Assembly: GCF_003574485.1 (NCBI RefSeq)
Contig: NZ_QLIT01000048.1
Span: 1-64,000 of the forward strand
Direction: 5' to 3'
DNA from: Facilibium subflavum
Lineage (GTDB): Bacteria > Pseudomonadota > Gammaproteobacteria > Francisellales > Francisellaceae
Length of the DNA stretch: 64,000 bases
Each line of letters opens with the position of its first letter. The first letter of the stretch is position 1. Positions 44,505 to 54,518 of this stretch are shown piece after piece. The translations under genes were made by a program, and so were the position numbers. The notes beneath the pieces are model-generated. The model saw nothing but the letters and a program-made list of their open reading frames with translations. It was not told the origin of the DNA and did not search any database.

Positions 44505-45755
44505 ATGTATCGTCCGCTGCCACTTTTTATTGGTCTGCGCTATTTGCGTGCAAAGAAAAAAAATCAGTTTATATCCATTATCTCTGGTATTTCATTTGTC
44601 GGTATTGCGTTGGGCGTTGCCGTGCTAATAACGGTAATGTCTGTGATGAATGGCTTTGATGAGCAGATTAAAGACCGCATTTTAATGATGGTGCCGCCAG
44701 TTAAAGTTTACCAGGCTGGTGGAAAATTATATGATTGGCAGGCGCTTTCCCAGCACTTACAAGAAAAAGATAAAAGGATTACGGGAGCAGCCCCCATTAT
44801 TGAAGGCCAGGCCTTGTTATCCATGGGTGGCAGTAATGCCTTTGCTGCGATTCAAGGTATCGATCCCAAATATGAAGATAGTGTTGTACCTGTTGGCCAG
44901 CATATGGTTGAAGGCAGGCTTTCACAGCTTAAAACAGGAGAATTTAATATTGTTTTGGGTAAATATCTGGCACAATCCTTAGGGGTTAAGGTTGGCGATA
45001 AAATTACCGTGATCATTCCTCAGGCAAATTTGACACCCGCAGGTCTTATGCCAAGATTAAAGCAATTTAAAGTATCCGGTATCTTTTCGGTGAGTTACCA
45101 ATATGATAGTTATTATGCGCTGATTAACATTAATGATGCGGCAAAGCTTTTTCAGATGGGTGATTCAGTGACAGCTTTACAGCTGGGGGTTAAGGATATC
45201 TATCAAGCGCCTTTTTTAAAAGAGACCTTAAATACCCAGCTATTACCAAGCTTTTATGTTGCACGTGACTGGACAGATGAAAATAAGAGTTTTTTCCAGG
45301 CGCTACAGATGGAAAAAACGATGATGTTTTTTATTTTGTTGTTAATTATTGCAGTGGCAATTTTTAACCTCTTATCATCGCTTGTCATGGTTGTTACCGA
45401 TAAGCGTGCAGATATTGCAATCTTGCGAACTTTGGGCATGTCATCGCGCCAGATTATTATGACTTTTATTATTCAAGGTCTTGCCATTGGTATTATTGGT
45501 ATATTAATAGGGGTTGGACTTGGGGTTTTACTGTCATTAAATGCCACTGAAATCGTTAACTGGATTCAAAACGTATTTGGTGTGCAGTTTTTAAGCCCAA
45601 GTGTTTATCAGATTGATTTCATTCCATCAAAGCTTGATTATCTAGATGTTATCAAGGTCGGCATTGCGGCATTGACATTAAGCTTTTTGGCAACTTTATA
45701 TCCTGCCTGGAGTGCTTCACGTGTTCAACCAGTAGAGGCGTTACGTTATGAGTAA
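44505..45755 (+). CDS. lolC: lipoprotein-releasing permease, LolC/LolE family (probable LolF-type)
   Basis: A 416-residue inner-membrane protein. FIGLRYLRAKKKNQFISIIS leads to the first helix (GISFVGIALGVAVLITVMSVMNGFD). A large periplasmic domain (about 50-270) follows, then three C-terminal helices with the MacB/FtsX pattern (FFILLLIIAVAIFNLLSSLV, ADIAILRTLGMSSRQI). With LolD it extracts outer-membrane lipoproteins and passes them to LolA. No second permease gene is present next to lolD. Francisella and Acinetobacter have a single hybrid permease called LolF, which this may be. The ATG at 44505 has AAAAGG upstream; the longer frame lacks homology. Confidence 0.88.
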   Translation: MYRPLPLFIGLRYLRAKKKNQFISIISGISFVGIALGVAVLITVMSVMNGFDEQIKDRILMMVPPVKVYQAGGKLYDWQALSQHLQEKDKRITGAAPIIEGQALLSMGGSNAFAAIQGIDPKYEDSVVPVGQHMVEGRLSQLKTGEFNIVLGKYLAQSLGVKVGDKITVIIPQANLTPAGLMPRLKQFKVSGIFSVSYQYDSYYALININDAAKLFQMGDSVTALQLGVKDIYQAPFLKETLNTQLLPSFYVARDWTDENKSFFQALQMEKTMMFFILLLIIAVAIFNLLSSLVMVVTDKRADIAILRTLGMSSRQIIMTFIIQGLAIGIIGILIGVGLGVLLSLNATEIVNWIQNVFGVQFLSPSVYQIDFIPSKLDYLDVIKVGIAALTLSFLATLYPAWSASRVQPVEALRYE

Positions 45756-46446
45756 AGAGATTGTACTTGCTTGCCAATCATTATCTAAAACCTACCAGGA
45801 TGGTAAGCAAAAAATCAATGTTATTCATGATATTAATCTGCAGGTGGTTAAAGGTCAGAAAGTCGCTATTTTAGGTCAATCAGGCTCAGGTAAAACAACG
45901 CTTTTAAATCTTTTAGGCGGCTTGGATAAACCAACAACAGGAAAGGTCTATTTAAGCGACTGCCGATTTGATCATCTATCGGCAAATAAGCGCGCATTAA
46001 TGCGTAATAAACATTTAGGGTTTATTTATCAACTGCATCATTTATTGCCTGAGTTTAGTGCGCTTGACAATGTTTTACTGCCTTTAATGATGCGAGAGGG
46101 TGTGAATAAAGCTCAGGCTGTAAAAAGAGCCAGGGAAATGCTTGATATCGTTGGACTTTGTCATCGAATGGATCATAAACCGGCAACGCTTTCAGGTGGT
46201 GAGCGCCAGCGTGTTGCTATTGCCAGAGCTTTGGTTACCCAGCCAAGCTGTGTGCTTGCAGATGAGCCAACAGGAAACCTTGATGCACATAATTCCGAGA
46301 ATATATTAAAACTTATTAACACATTGAGTGATCAGTTTGCTATAAGCTTTGTTGTCGTCACACATGATTATGCCTTTGCAAAACAGATGGATCATATTTA
46401 TGAAATTGAAGATGGGCATCTGATCGATAGGCCAGGTCTTTATTAA
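45748..46446 (+). CDS. lolD: lipoprotein-releasing ABC transporter ATPase LolD
   Basis: A 232-residue ABC ATPase: Walker A GQSGSGKTT (about 45-53), FIYQLHHLLPEFSALDNVLLPL (Q-loop; LolD-typical HLLPEFSALENV), signature LSGGERQRVAIARAL, Walker B CVLADEPTGNLD and the switch His in VVTHDYAFA. It powers lipoprotein release by the overlapping upstream permease (8-base overlap). The Q-loop context distinguishes it from MacB/FtsE relatives. Confidence 0.94.
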   Translation: MSKEIVLACQSLSKTYQDGKQKINVIHDINLQVVKGQKVAILGQSGSGKTTLLNLLGGLDKPTTGKVYLSDCRFDHLSANKRALMRNKHLGFIYQLHHLLPEFSALDNVLLPLMMREGVNKAQAVKRAREMLDIVGLCHRMDHKPATLSGGERQRVAIARALVTQPSCVLADEPTGNLDAHNSENILKLINTLSDQFAISFVVVTHDYAFAKQMDHIYEIEDGHLIDRPGLY

Positions 46447-46494
46447 AGGCGGTGATGGCCGCAACCGTAAAATGTTCCAATAATAAAAAATGTA

Positions 46495-47571
46495 TTACCA
46501 GTTAACCGTTTTAAGCGATAAATCAAGCTTCTCTACCTGTTTTAATAAGGTGCTTTTATCTAAAAGGCCTGATTTTGCATCATGTGTCTGAATCACTGAG
46601 GCGCTATTGACAAGCCCATAGGCAACAGCCTCAGCAATGCTTTTGCCTGAATAAATCCCACCGCAAAAGCTTGAACCAAAAGCATCACCGGCACCTAGCG
46701 TGTTAACGATGTTTTCAACTTTTAATGCAGGGTGAAAATAAAGCTCTTTTTCTGTACCAACATAAACACCATTACTACCATCAGTGACAACGACGATGCT
46801 GGGACCAAGTGATAAGGTTTTTTGAAAGAATTCTTTTAATGAAAAGAAACTGTCTTGAAAAACAGGTTGGGTTTCTAATAAATTTTGTTGATTTTTAACG
46901 TCTTTTTCTTGATTTTCATCAGTGAGTAAAGAGCTCATAAGTTTCTGGGCTTCTTCATAGTTTAGAATTAAAATATCAATACCATGCAAGGATTCCTTGA
47001 TAAATCCGTTGCCTACTTCAAGCTGACTATTACCGGGGTTAATGGCAACTTTTGTATCATGTTCTTTGGCAAATTTAACAATCTGTGGTAATTGTGCAGC
47101 TGAGGTTTTACTCAATGAGGTCACATAAACAAAATCTGCCGCTTTAATCGCATTTTCAGGTAGATCTTCAGTTAACAAATCACGATTAGCACCTCGATAA
47201 GCAAATATGGTGCGATCACCTTTTAATGAAGGCACAACATAAGAGGTTGCTGTACCGTAATGCTCAGAAAATCGTACCTCATCTGTGTTGATGTCCTGAT
47301 CTTTAAGCTCTTGTAAAACCGATTGACCAATGTTGTCACGACCAATTTTGCCAAAAAAACTGACATCAAATCCAAGCCTTTTTAAGGACACTGCCGCATT
47401 TGTCGCACCACCGCCGCTAAAGCATTTTTGTTTTGTGACTTCGATTTTCGCACCCTCTTCTAACAAAAGATAGGACTGGGTAGTCGCAGGCTTTTGGATT
47501 TCCATGGTTTCCATTTCTTCATATTCAATAATGGTGTCTAATGTGGCACCACCGATTGTTAGTACTTTCAT
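46495..47571 (-). CDS. PfkB-family carbohydrate kinase (ribokinase/adenosine-kinase-like)
   Basis: A 358-residue PfkB kinase: VLTIGGATLDTII at the start, the substrate signature SGGGATNAAVSLKRLG, FFGKIGRDNIGQ, and the ATP/anion-hole motif NTLGAGDAFGSSFCGGI with the catalytic Asp. An acidic insert (about 225-260, SLLTDENQEKDVKNQQN) is unusual. It phosphorylates a sugar or nucleoside that cannot be told from sequence. Its ATG overlaps the stop of the trpE-trpG fusion gene (TAATG), so the two are translationally coupled. The pairing has no obvious metabolic reason. Confidence 0.85.
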   Translation of the reverse strand: MKVLTIGGATLDTIIEYEEMETMEIQKPATTQSYLLLEEGAKIEVTKQKCFSGGGATNAAVSLKRLGFDVSFFGKIGRDNIGQSVLQELKDQDINTDEVRFSEHYGTATSYVVPSLKGDRTIFAYRGANRDLLTEDLPENAIKAADFVYVTSLSKTSAAQLPQIVKFAKEHDTKVAINPGNSQLEVGNGFIKESLHGIDILILNYEEAQKLMSSLLTDENQEKDVKNQQNLLETQPVFQDSFFSLKEFFQKTLSLGPSIVVVTDGSNGVYVGTEKELYFHPALKVENIVNTLGAGDAFGSSFCGGIYSGKSIAEAVAYGLVNSASVIQTHDAKSGLLDKSTLLKQVEKLDLSLKTVNW

Positions 47572-49742
47572 TACGTGTTTTTTCCTTTTTCTGCACATAA
47601 ATATAATAAGCTATTTTGCACTAATTTAAGACCGGTGTCATCGTGCGAGGTTAAAATTGATTCTGGATGGAACTGTACGGCGCAAACAGGCTTAGTTTTA
47701 TGTGTGATTGCCATAATATCACCATGCTCATTAAAAGCGCTTATTTCAAGGCATTGCGGTAAGGTACTTTTATCTGCAATAATAGAGTGATAGGCGGCAA
47801 CCTCGGCATTTTGTTGAATACCATCAAATAAAAAAGATGTATTGTGTTTAAGCTGCCATGTTTTTCCATGCCTTGGGTTGTCGAGTAAGGAAAGCTTTCC
47901 ACCAAAGGCTTCAAAAATACCTTGTAAACCAAGGCATACACCAAATTGTGGGATATCATTTTGGGTAAGGGTCTGTACCATTTTGGGCAGGTCAAAATCA
48001 TTTGGTGTGCCAGGGCCTGGAGAGTAAATTACTAAATCTGGGGATTGAGCAATAATCTCATCTGTACTTATCACATTATAACGATAAGTAGAAAGTTTAA
48101 CCCCAAGTTGTCTGAAATAGCTGGCTAAGGTATGCACAAATGAATCTTCATGGTCAATCATAATGGCATTGATATGGCTGAAGTCTTTTTTAACCCACTG
48201 CTGGTTTGTGTTACTTATTGTTTTAAACTGGCCTAAGGCTTTGTAGAAAGTCGTAGCTTTCGTGCGTGTTTCTTCGGCTTCATCTTTGGGGTTTGAATCC
48301 CAGACAAGTGTAGCACCTGCTTGATAATAGGCCATATTCTCTTTTAAATGAACGGTTCTAATGGTAATTGTTGAGTTAATATCACCATTAAAACCTAAGC
48401 AGCCAACAGCACCGCCATACCAGTTACGGGGTTTTTTTTCTGTTGCTTCAATCAGTTCAATAGCACGCTTTTTAGGCGAGCCAGTTAATGTTACCGCCCA
48501 CATATGGCTTAAAAACGCATCTAAACCGTTAAAGCCAGGTCTGAGTTTTCCTTTAACATGATCAACTGTATGAAAAAGCCCAACATAGCGTTCAATAGTT
48601 CTGCGCGCAATAAGTTCAATGCTGCCAGGTTCACATATGCGTGCCTTATCATTTCGATCAACATCGGTACACATCGTAAGTTCTACTTCATCTTTATAAG
48701 AGTTTAATAATTGACGGATCTGCTTTTCATCTTCCATGGCATTTTTTCCACGTTTCACTGTGCCTGAGATGGGGCATGATTCAACGATATCACCTTCACA
48801 GCGTACAAACATTTCAGGTGAGGTGCCAACAAGCTGCTCATCACCAAACTGGCAATAAAACTCATACGGGCTTGGGTTCATTTCTTTAAGTTTTTGATAG
48901 AGCATGGCAGCAGAACCACTGACTTTTGCACTGAAATGACGACTGTAAACAATCTCAAAAATATTCCCCTTTTTCATTTCATTTTGTGCCTTTTCAACGA
49001 GTTTGGTATATTCTTCATCAGGTAAAGAAATGTCAATATTAGATTGCGCTTGAAAAGGGGCGTTTTGGGGTTTTAGGTGCTCAAATGGTTCTGTTGCACT
49101 GTTATTCGTTGTGATATCTTCTTTTGAGAATTCCAGGGATAGGGTAAATGATTGTGCCTTTTGCTTATCGATCACAAAAATATGATCGGCAAAGAATAAA
49201 TGGTATAACTTTGTATTGTCCGGGCGCTTAAGTGGTTGTTTTGGTGGCTCAAATACAAAGATCAAGTCATAACCAAATCCACCAAAAAAGCCAAGCATAT
49301 TATCTTTAAGCTTATGCATTTCTTCATTGATCAACCGTAAAGGTGTCGCAACAGATGGCTTAAGGCTTCTTTCTTCTTCGCTGAATCGTTTATCAGATGA
49401 AATTATTTTAAGCCGAATTTGGTTTGTTGTCTGCTTCGTAATCACAAGATTAGCACTTTTTATAAGCACAGGGGTAAATAACGCCAGAATAATGCAACCA
49501 CGAGGGTTTAGTGCATTGAAAACAACCTCATTCTGATAAGCAATAACCTCTACAGGCGGGTTATAGAACCCTAGTTCCCAGCGATTATAGCGTCCAGGAT
49601 ATTCAATACCTGATGACATCATCATACCTTTATAACGATCAAGTTTATCCGTGATGTGTGTTAGGCTATCCATTGGATTATTCGTTTTTTGATATGTAAC
49701 GGTTATCCCGGTTTTTGTTGTAAAGGTTTGCTGATTTGACAT
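47571..49742 (-). CDS. trpEG: fused anthranilate synthase TrpE-TrpG
   Basis: A 723-residue fusion. Residues 1-510 are the TrpE chorismate-binding half (YPGRYNRWELGFYNPPVE, FGGFGYDLIF, SPEMFVRCEGD, CPISGTVKRG, VDRNDKARIC, MWAVTLTGSPKKRAIELIE). The rest is a class I glutaminase (NAIMIDHEDSFVHTLASYFR, SPGPGTPNDFDLP, FGVCLGLQGIFEAFGG with the nucleophile Cys, and AVQFHPES with the catalytic His). It makes anthranilate from chorismate and glutamine. The same long single-chain form is known in rhizobia and Legionella. Phenazine-type PhzE has similar fusion order but usually other context. The ATG at 49742 has AAGGAA upstream; the frame to 49853 is non-homologous. No other trp genes are nearby. Confidence 0.92.
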   Translation of the reverse strand: MSNQQTFTTKTGITVTYQKTNNPMDSLTHITDKLDRYKGMMMSSGIEYPGRYNRWELGFYNPPVEVIAYQNEVVFNALNPRGCIILALFTPVLIKSANLVITKQTTNQIRLKIISSDKRFSEEERSLKPSVATPLRLINEEMHKLKDNMLGFFGGFGYDLIFVFEPPKQPLKRPDNTKLYHLFFADHIFVIDKQKAQSFTLSLEFSKEDITTNNSATEPFEHLKPQNAPFQAQSNIDISLPDEEYTKLVEKAQNEMKKGNIFEIVYSRHFSAKVSGSAAMLYQKLKEMNPSPYEFYCQFGDEQLVGTSPEMFVRCEGDIVESCPISGTVKRGKNAMEDEKQIRQLLNSYKDEVELTMCTDVDRNDKARICEPGSIELIARRTIERYVGLFHTVDHVKGKLRPGFNGLDAFLSHMWAVTLTGSPKKRAIELIEATEKKPRNWYGGAVGCLGFNGDINSTITIRTVHLKENMAYYQAGATLVWDSNPKDEAEETRTKATTFYKALGQFKTISNTNQQWVKKDFSHINAIMIDHEDSFVHTLASYFRQLGVKLSTYRYNVISTDEIIAQSPDLVIYSPGPGTPNDFDLPKMVQTLTQNDIPQFGVCLGLQGIFEAFGGKLSLLDNPRHGKTWQLKHNTSFLFDGIQQNAEVAAYHSIIADKSTLPQCLEISAFNEHGDIMAITHKTKPVCAVQFHPESILTSHDDTGLKLVQNSLLYLCAEKGKNT

Positions 49743-49805
49743 TGTTTTTCCTTGCGACATCGGTTGGTGCTTGTATCTTTGTAACGATACACAAGTATCA
49801 TTAAA

Positions 49806-49828
49806 TTGTCTAGTTGGTTCTAGTACAA
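49806..49828. promoter_or_regulatory. imperfect palindrome upstream of trpEG, possible repressor operator
   Basis: TTGT-CTAG-TTGGTT-CTAG-TACAA: two CTAG cores in mirrored flanks (TTGT/ACAA with one extra base). The E. coli TrpR operator also has two CTAG half-sites but with four bases between them; here there are six. On the coding (minus) strand a TATATT box lies just upstream, so the palindrome would cover the start of transcription. Confidence 0.35.
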
Positions 49829-49948
49829 ACCTAATATACCCATCGCAAATCATTTATAAAATGATTGATGAATGGTGTATTTGTGCTACGTTACCTTATA
49901 GGATTATGTTATGATAACGGCTACCAAAGATAATGCAAATAAGCAACT

Positions 49949-50371
49949 ATGAGTCGTTTTCAACAAAATATCATTTATGCAGGATTATTAATTGCCATTA
50001 TTGGCTTTTTTTGGTTTATTGTGCCTAAACACATCTATCAGGCCCACGGTGTGTATTTACCCAAAACCACTGAAGTGATGAAACCAATTAATGCAAAATC
50101 AGTACAGTTTTATGCGGCAAGTGACATGAACCTGCCTAAAGCAGTGCCTGTTGTGAATAATGTGAATCAAGCACCACAAGGTATTATTCGTATTATTTCC
50201 CATTATGATAAACAATCACAAATTCAAGCAGCTTGTCAGCAAAATGTTACCAAAGCAAAAGCGCTTGCATCTGCGCATGGTGCAAATGTTGTGATTGGCA
50301 ATTGTGTTGCCTCGCAAAATACCGGTCCATTAGATGGTGCAAGCCTTTATGCCTATGCCTATAATATGTGA
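49949..50371 (+). CDS. membrane-anchored protein, unknown function
   Basis: A 140-residue protein with one N-terminal helix (about 9-25, IIYAGLLIAIIGFFWFIV) and no cleavage site, so a bitopic protein with a periplasmic C-terminal domain. This domain contains a beta-helix-beta pattern (GIIRIISHYD, QAACQQNVTKAKALASAHG, ANVVIGNCVAS) like small single-domain periplasmic modules. Two Cys could form a disulfide. It lies just before fmt with its end overlapping the non-coding part of that frame. No family is recognised. Confidence 0.6.
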   Translation: MSRFQQNIIYAGLLIAIIGFFWFIVPKHIYQAHGVYLPKTTEVMKPINAKSVQFYAASDMNLPKAVPVVNNVNQAPQGIIRIISHYDKQSQIQAACQQNVTKAKALASAHGANVVIGNCVASQNTGPLDGASLYAYAYNM

Positions 50372-50385
50372 TGTCAGGGTGTGAA

Positions 50386-51348
50386 ATGCAACAGAAACAT
50401 AAAAATTTGCGCATCGTTTTTGCAGGCACGCCAGAGATTTCAGCAACTGTATTACAAGGCTTGATCGATAATAATCAGAATATCGTTGGTGTTTTCACAC
50501 AGCCAGATCGCACCAAGGGTCGCGGAAGAAAGTTGCAGGCATCCCCGGTAAAGCAGCTTGCAAGTAGCCAAGGTATAGAAGTGTTTCAGCCGGTATCATT
50601 TAAAAAAGAACCACAAGCGATTGAAGCATTAAAGGCACTTAAGCCAGATGTTATGGTCGTGATTGCTTATGGGCTTATTTTACCCAAAGAAGTGTTAGAT
50701 GTGCCAAAAGCTGGCTGTATTAATATTCATGTATCCTTGTTGCCCAAATGGCGTGGAGCGGCACCCATTCAACGGGCGATTGAGGCAGGTGATGAAAAAA
50801 TGGGTATTACCATTATGCAGATGGATGAGGGATTGGATACAGGGGATATATTGTATCAAATTGAAACAGAGATATTGAATCAGGATACAGCAGCAAGCTT
50901 GCATGATAGATTGGCACAATTATCTGTGCCTGCCGTGATTCATGTATTAGCGAAAATCGAGCAAGATTGCCTTCAACCGCAAAAACAAGATGATACAAAA
51001 GCAACTTATGCTGCCAAGTTAACCAAAGAAGAAGGCAGAATAAATTGGGCGCTTTCAGCTAATGAAATCAGTCGTAAATTTCGTGCCTTTGATCCGTGGC
51101 CTGGCAGTTTTATAATCGTTGATGACCAGGTGATTAAGGTTACAGATGTTAAGGTTTGCAAGTGCCATAATACTGCTTTTCCAGGAGAGGTTGTTGATGT
51201 TACAGATGATGGGATTAAAGTACAAACAGCCAAAGGATGCTTGATAATTGGTACTTTACAGTTTCCTGGTAAAAAAATGCAAGCAGTGAAATCCCTTCAA
51301 CATGGTTATGCCTTAAAACAATGGGTTGGCAAGGTGTTTGGATCGTAA
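50386..51348 (+). CDS. fmt: methionyl-tRNA formyltransferase
   Basis: A 320-residue Fmt: LRIVFAGTPEISATVL, VFTQPDRTKGRGRKLQASPVKQLA (the loop that contacts acceptor stem), the catalytic NIHVSLLPKWRGAAPIQRAI with the Asn-His pair, GITIMQMDEGLDTGDIL, and a C-terminal OB-type domain (RAFDPWPGSFI). It formylates initiator Met-tRNA with 10-formyl-THF. The ATG at 50386 has AGGGTG 6 bases upstream. The usual partner def is not here. Confidence 0.95.
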   Translation: MQQKHKNLRIVFAGTPEISATVLQGLIDNNQNIVGVFTQPDRTKGRGRKLQASPVKQLASSQGIEVFQPVSFKKEPQAIEALKALKPDVMVVIAYGLILPKEVLDVPKAGCINIHVSLLPKWRGAAPIQRAIEAGDEKMGITIMQMDEGLDTGDILYQIETEILNQDTAASLHDRLAQLSVPAVIHVLAKIEQDCLQPQKQDDTKATYAAKLTKEEGRINWALSANEISRKFRAFDPWPGSFIIVDDQVIKVTDVKVCKCHNTAFPGEVVDVTDDGIKVQTAKGCLIIGTLQFPGKKMQAVKSLQHGYALKQWVGKVFGS

Positions 51349-51452
51349 GGTATTTAAGAGCAGGTTTGCCTTGTTTGTCATTTGTGTAATTAATAAAATA
51401 AATCACCATAGAACCATTCTACGTTAATCAAGTAAAATATTTAGGAAATATC

Positions 51453-52406
51453 ATGACAGTTAAAGCGGCATTTATTATTGATCCGATTGAGCATTTTAAT
51501 ATTCAAAAAGACAGTACCTATATGATGATGAAGGCGGCTGATATAAAAAATTGGCAGCAATATATATTACAATTCAACGATTTATTTGCGCAGGATGGGC
51601 ATGCATATGGACTGGCAACGCCGATTGAGCTGCCAAAAGAAGGTGAGCGCTGGTATAATAAGCATGCTACACAAAAGATGAATCTATCCGAGTTTGATGT
51701 GATTTTCATGCGTAAGGACCCACCCTTTGACATGGAATATATCTATGCAACTTATATTTTGGAGTTGGCTGAAAAAGCAGGGGTTTTGGTTGTTAACAAA
51801 CCAGGCACTTTGCGTGATGCCAATGAGAAATTTTCCATTATGAATTATCCAAAATTAACCCCAAACACACTGGTTACCCGATCATTTCATCAGATTAATG
51901 AATTTCTGCAAAAACATAGGGACATAGTGGTTAAGCCGTTAGATGGTATGGGTGGTGAGTCTATTTTTCGGATAACACAAAATGATGTGAATAAGAATGT
52001 AATTTTAGAGACGATTACACGCTATCAAAGCCAGTTTATAATGGCACAAGCTTATCAACCTGCAATTGTTGATGGGGATAAGCGAATATTGATTATTGAT
52101 GGAGCGCCTGTTTCGCACTTGGTTGCACGCATCCCAAGCCTTGAGGATGGTCGAGGCAATACCGCGCGTGGCGCAAGCACAAAAGTAAGGCAACTCAATC
52201 AAAAAGAGTATGACATTGCCAGTGTAATTGGCAAAGATTTGAAAAAGCAGGGCGTTTTATTTGCAGGAATTGATGTAATTGGTGAATGTTTAACAGAAAT
52301 TAATATTACAAGCCCAACGATGATTCAGCAAATCTATAAGGCCACAAACATAAATGCTGCTGATACTTTAATTGCGGTGATAGAGACTAAATTAAGAAAC
52401 AAATGA
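51453..52406 (+). CDS. gshB: glutathione synthetase
   Basis: A 317-residue ATP-grasp enzyme of the bacterial GshB type: [19 protein letters not shown] at the N-terminus (the DP-IE-I-N-x-x-KDST signature), [33 protein letters not shown], and [13 protein letters not shown] at the end. It adds glycine to gamma-glutamylcysteine. AGGAAAT precedes the ATG. It is 16 bases upstream of hemL and probably co-transcribed. Confidence 0.96.
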   Translation: MTVKAAFIIDPIEHFNIQKDSTYMMMKAADIKNWQQYILQFNDLFAQDGHAYGLATPIELPKEGERWYNKHATQKMNLSEFDVIFMRKDPPFDMEYIYATYILELAEKAGVLVVNKPGTLRDANEKFSIMNYPKLTPNTLVTRSFHQINEFLQKHRDIVVKPLDGMGGESIFRITQNDVNKNVILETITRYQSQFIMAQAYQPAIVDGDKRILIIDGAPVSHLVARIPSLEDGRGNTARGASTKVRQLNQKEYDIASVIGKDLKKQGVLFAGIDVIGECLTEINITSPTMIQQIYKATNINAADTLIAVIETKLRNK

Positions 52407-52422
52407 TAAAAAAGGATTCACT

Positions 52423-53703
52423 ATGTCAGATAATTCACAAAGATTGTTTAATGCTGCGCAACAAGTAATTCCCGGTGGTGTGAATTCACCAGTTCGTGCT
52501 TTTAAAGGTGTCGGTGGCATTCCAAAGTTTATTGCCAGGGCAAAAGGTGCTTATGTTTATGATGTTGATAATAAGGCTTATATCGACTATGTCGGTTCAT
52601 GGGGACCGATGATTTTAGGGCATGCCGATGATGATGTTATTTTGTCAATTAAAAAACAGGCGGATCTGGGGTTAAGCTATGGCGCGCCATGTGAAGCAGA
52701 AGTATTATTGGCACAAAAAGTGTGTGAATTAATGCCAAGTATTGATATGGTTCGGTTTGTGAACTCTGGGACAGAGGCTACCATGAGTGCGGTAAGACTT
52801 GCCAGGGGTTATACCAAAAGAGACAAATTCATTAAATTTTCCGGTTGTTATCATGGGCATGGGGATCAGTTTTTAGTTGCCGCAGGGTCCGGCGCTTTAA
52901 CGCTTGGCGTACATAACTCACCTGGCGTGCCTGGCGATACTGTAAAACATACACTCACTGCGCAATTCAATGATATTGACAGTGTAAAAGCACTGTTTGA
53001 AACCTATCCAGAAGAGATTGCTTGTATTATTGTTGAGCCAATTGCGGGTAATATGAATCTGATTGTCCCGCACAGGGAGTTTTTGCAACAGTTGAAAATG
53101 TTGTGTGAAAAATATGGCGCATTATTAATTTTTGATGAAGTGATGACGGGCTTTCGTGTGGGATTAACCGGCGCACAAGGTTTATATGGGGTTACACCGG
53201 ATTTAACGACTTTTGGTAAAATCATCGGTGGTGGAATGCCGGTTGGTGCTTTTGGTGGTAAAAAAGAAATCATGCAGCATATTGCACCTGAAGGTGGTGT
53301 TTATCAAGCAGGAACCTTATCCGGTAACCCAATTGCCATGCAGGCTGGTCTTACGACCTTAAATAAAATTATGCAGCCTGGGTTTTATGAAAACCTTACA
53401 CAAAAAACAAAGCGTTTAGTTGATGGGTTAAATAAGCTTGCTAAGGCAAACAATGTTGCCTTTTTTGCCAAAAATGTCGGTGGAATGTTTGGTTTATTCT
53501 TTACAGATCAAACAGATATAAAAAGCTTTGATCAGGTTAAAAAGTGTGACATAAAACAATTTAATCGCTTTTTTAACTTCATGTTGGATCATGGTATTTA
53601 TTTTGCGCCATCTGCCTTTGAGGCAGGGTTTATGTCGATTGCCCACAGCGATGAAGATATCAATAAAACATTGAATGTGTTTGAGAAGTTTATAACCTCC
53701 TGA
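52423..53703 (+). CDS. hemL: glutamate-1-semialdehyde 2,1-aminomutase
   Basis: A 426-residue class III aminotransferase: [60 protein letters not shown], and the PLP Lys in [17 protein letters not shown]. It makes 5-aminolevulinate by the C5 haem pathway, feeding HemB (19269 in this window). AAAGGA precedes the ATG. Length and motifs are normal. Confidence 0.96.
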   Translation: MSDNSQRLFNAAQQVIPGGVNSPVRAFKGVGGIPKFIARAKGAYVYDVDNKAYIDYVGSWGPMILGHADDDVILSIKKQADLGLSYGAPCEAEVLLAQKVCELMPSIDMVRFVNSGTEATMSAVRLARGYTKRDKFIKFSGCYHGHGDQFLVAAGSGALTLGVHNSPGVPGDTVKHTLTAQFNDIDSVKALFETYPEEIACIIVEPIAGNMNLIVPHREFLQQLKMLCEKYGALLIFDEVMTGFRVGLTGAQGLYGVTPDLTTFGKIIGGGMPVGAFGGKKEIMQHIAPEGGVYQAGTLSGNPIAMQAGLTTLNKIMQPGFYENLTQKTKRLVDGLNKLAKANNVAFFAKNVGGMFGLFFTDQTDIKSFDQVKKCDIKQFNRFFNFMLDHGIYFAPSAFEAGFMSIAHSDEDINKTLNVFEKFITS

Positions 53704-53799
53704 CAAGAGATTAATATAAGGTGCTGAAAGCTATATATTAATCGTAAATTATTTGTTACTTTATCTAGCTTTAGTAAAACTCAATACAGAGGTCTTAAT

Positions 53800-54498
53800 G
53801 TGAAAAAACATGTCCTAATAACAGGAGCCAATAGAGGAATAGGATTGGGGTTTGTTAAGCAATATTTACATGATGGCTACTTTGTGACGGCAACTTATCG
53901 CAATAAGGTGAACTCAAAGGGTTTGCTTGATGTCTATGAAAGTAATCAAGATAATCTTAGATTAATAAAAATGGATGTAACATCCCAGCATGAAGTTACA
54001 CAGGCTGCCTTATTTCTAGAAAATAACCCTATTGATATTTTGATTAATAATGCCGGTGTTTATCCTGAAATGCATGCACGCCATGGGATAAAAGATAACC
54101 CAGTAGAAAATGTCATTGAAGCATTAAATGTGAATGCTATTGGAAGCTATCAATGTATCCAAGCGTTTTTGCCTAATTTGCTTTTGGCTAAAGCACCAAA
54201 GGTGATTAATATGTCAAGTCAGGCTGGGTCAATTACGGAAACAAAAGCAGGTTTTGGTTATTCATACAGGATGTCAAAGGCTGCGCTTAATATGTTGACA
54301 CGTTGTTTTGCTGCCGAATACCAAAATATTATTACCATAAGTTTGCGACCTGGCTGGGTAAAAACAGATATGGGTGGTGATCGTGCTGTACTTGGTATTA
54401 AGGAAAGCGTTGCGGAAATGATTGCCTTTATTGATGGTTTGACATCATCGCATTCAGGTGAGTTTTATGATCTAAAGGGGCAGACTTGTCCGTGGTGA
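53800..54498 (+). CDS. short-chain dehydrogenase/reductase
   Basis: A 232-residue classical SDR: TGANRGIGLGFV (NAD(P)-binding TGxxxGxG), NNAGVYPE, the catalytic Ser in INMSSQAGSI, Tyr-x3-Lys in YRMSKAA, and RPGWVKTDMGG after it. It resembles the C-factor/YciK-like branch with GWVKTDMGG. Substrate unknown. GTG start with AGAGG 7 bases upstream. Single gene, converging on the LuxR pseudogene. Confidence 0.9.
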   Translation: MKKHVLITGANRGIGLGFVKQYLHDGYFVTATYRNKVNSKGLLDVYESNQDNLRLIKMDVTSQHEVTQAALFLENNPIDILINNAGVYPEMHARHGIKDNPVENVIEALNVNAIGSYQCIQAFLPNLLLAKAPKVINMSSQAGSITETKAGFGYSYRMSKAALNMLTRCFAAEYQNIITISLRPGWVKTDMGGDRAVLGIKESVAEMIAFIDGLTSSHSGEFYDLKGQTCPW

Positions 54499-54518
54499 AA
54501 ACGCAATATTTAATCATG

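Noticed and set aside
46448-46461. GCGG-TGATGG-CCGC hairpin after lolD as terminator
   Set aside because: Only a four-pair stem and no T-run; too weak to list as a terminator.
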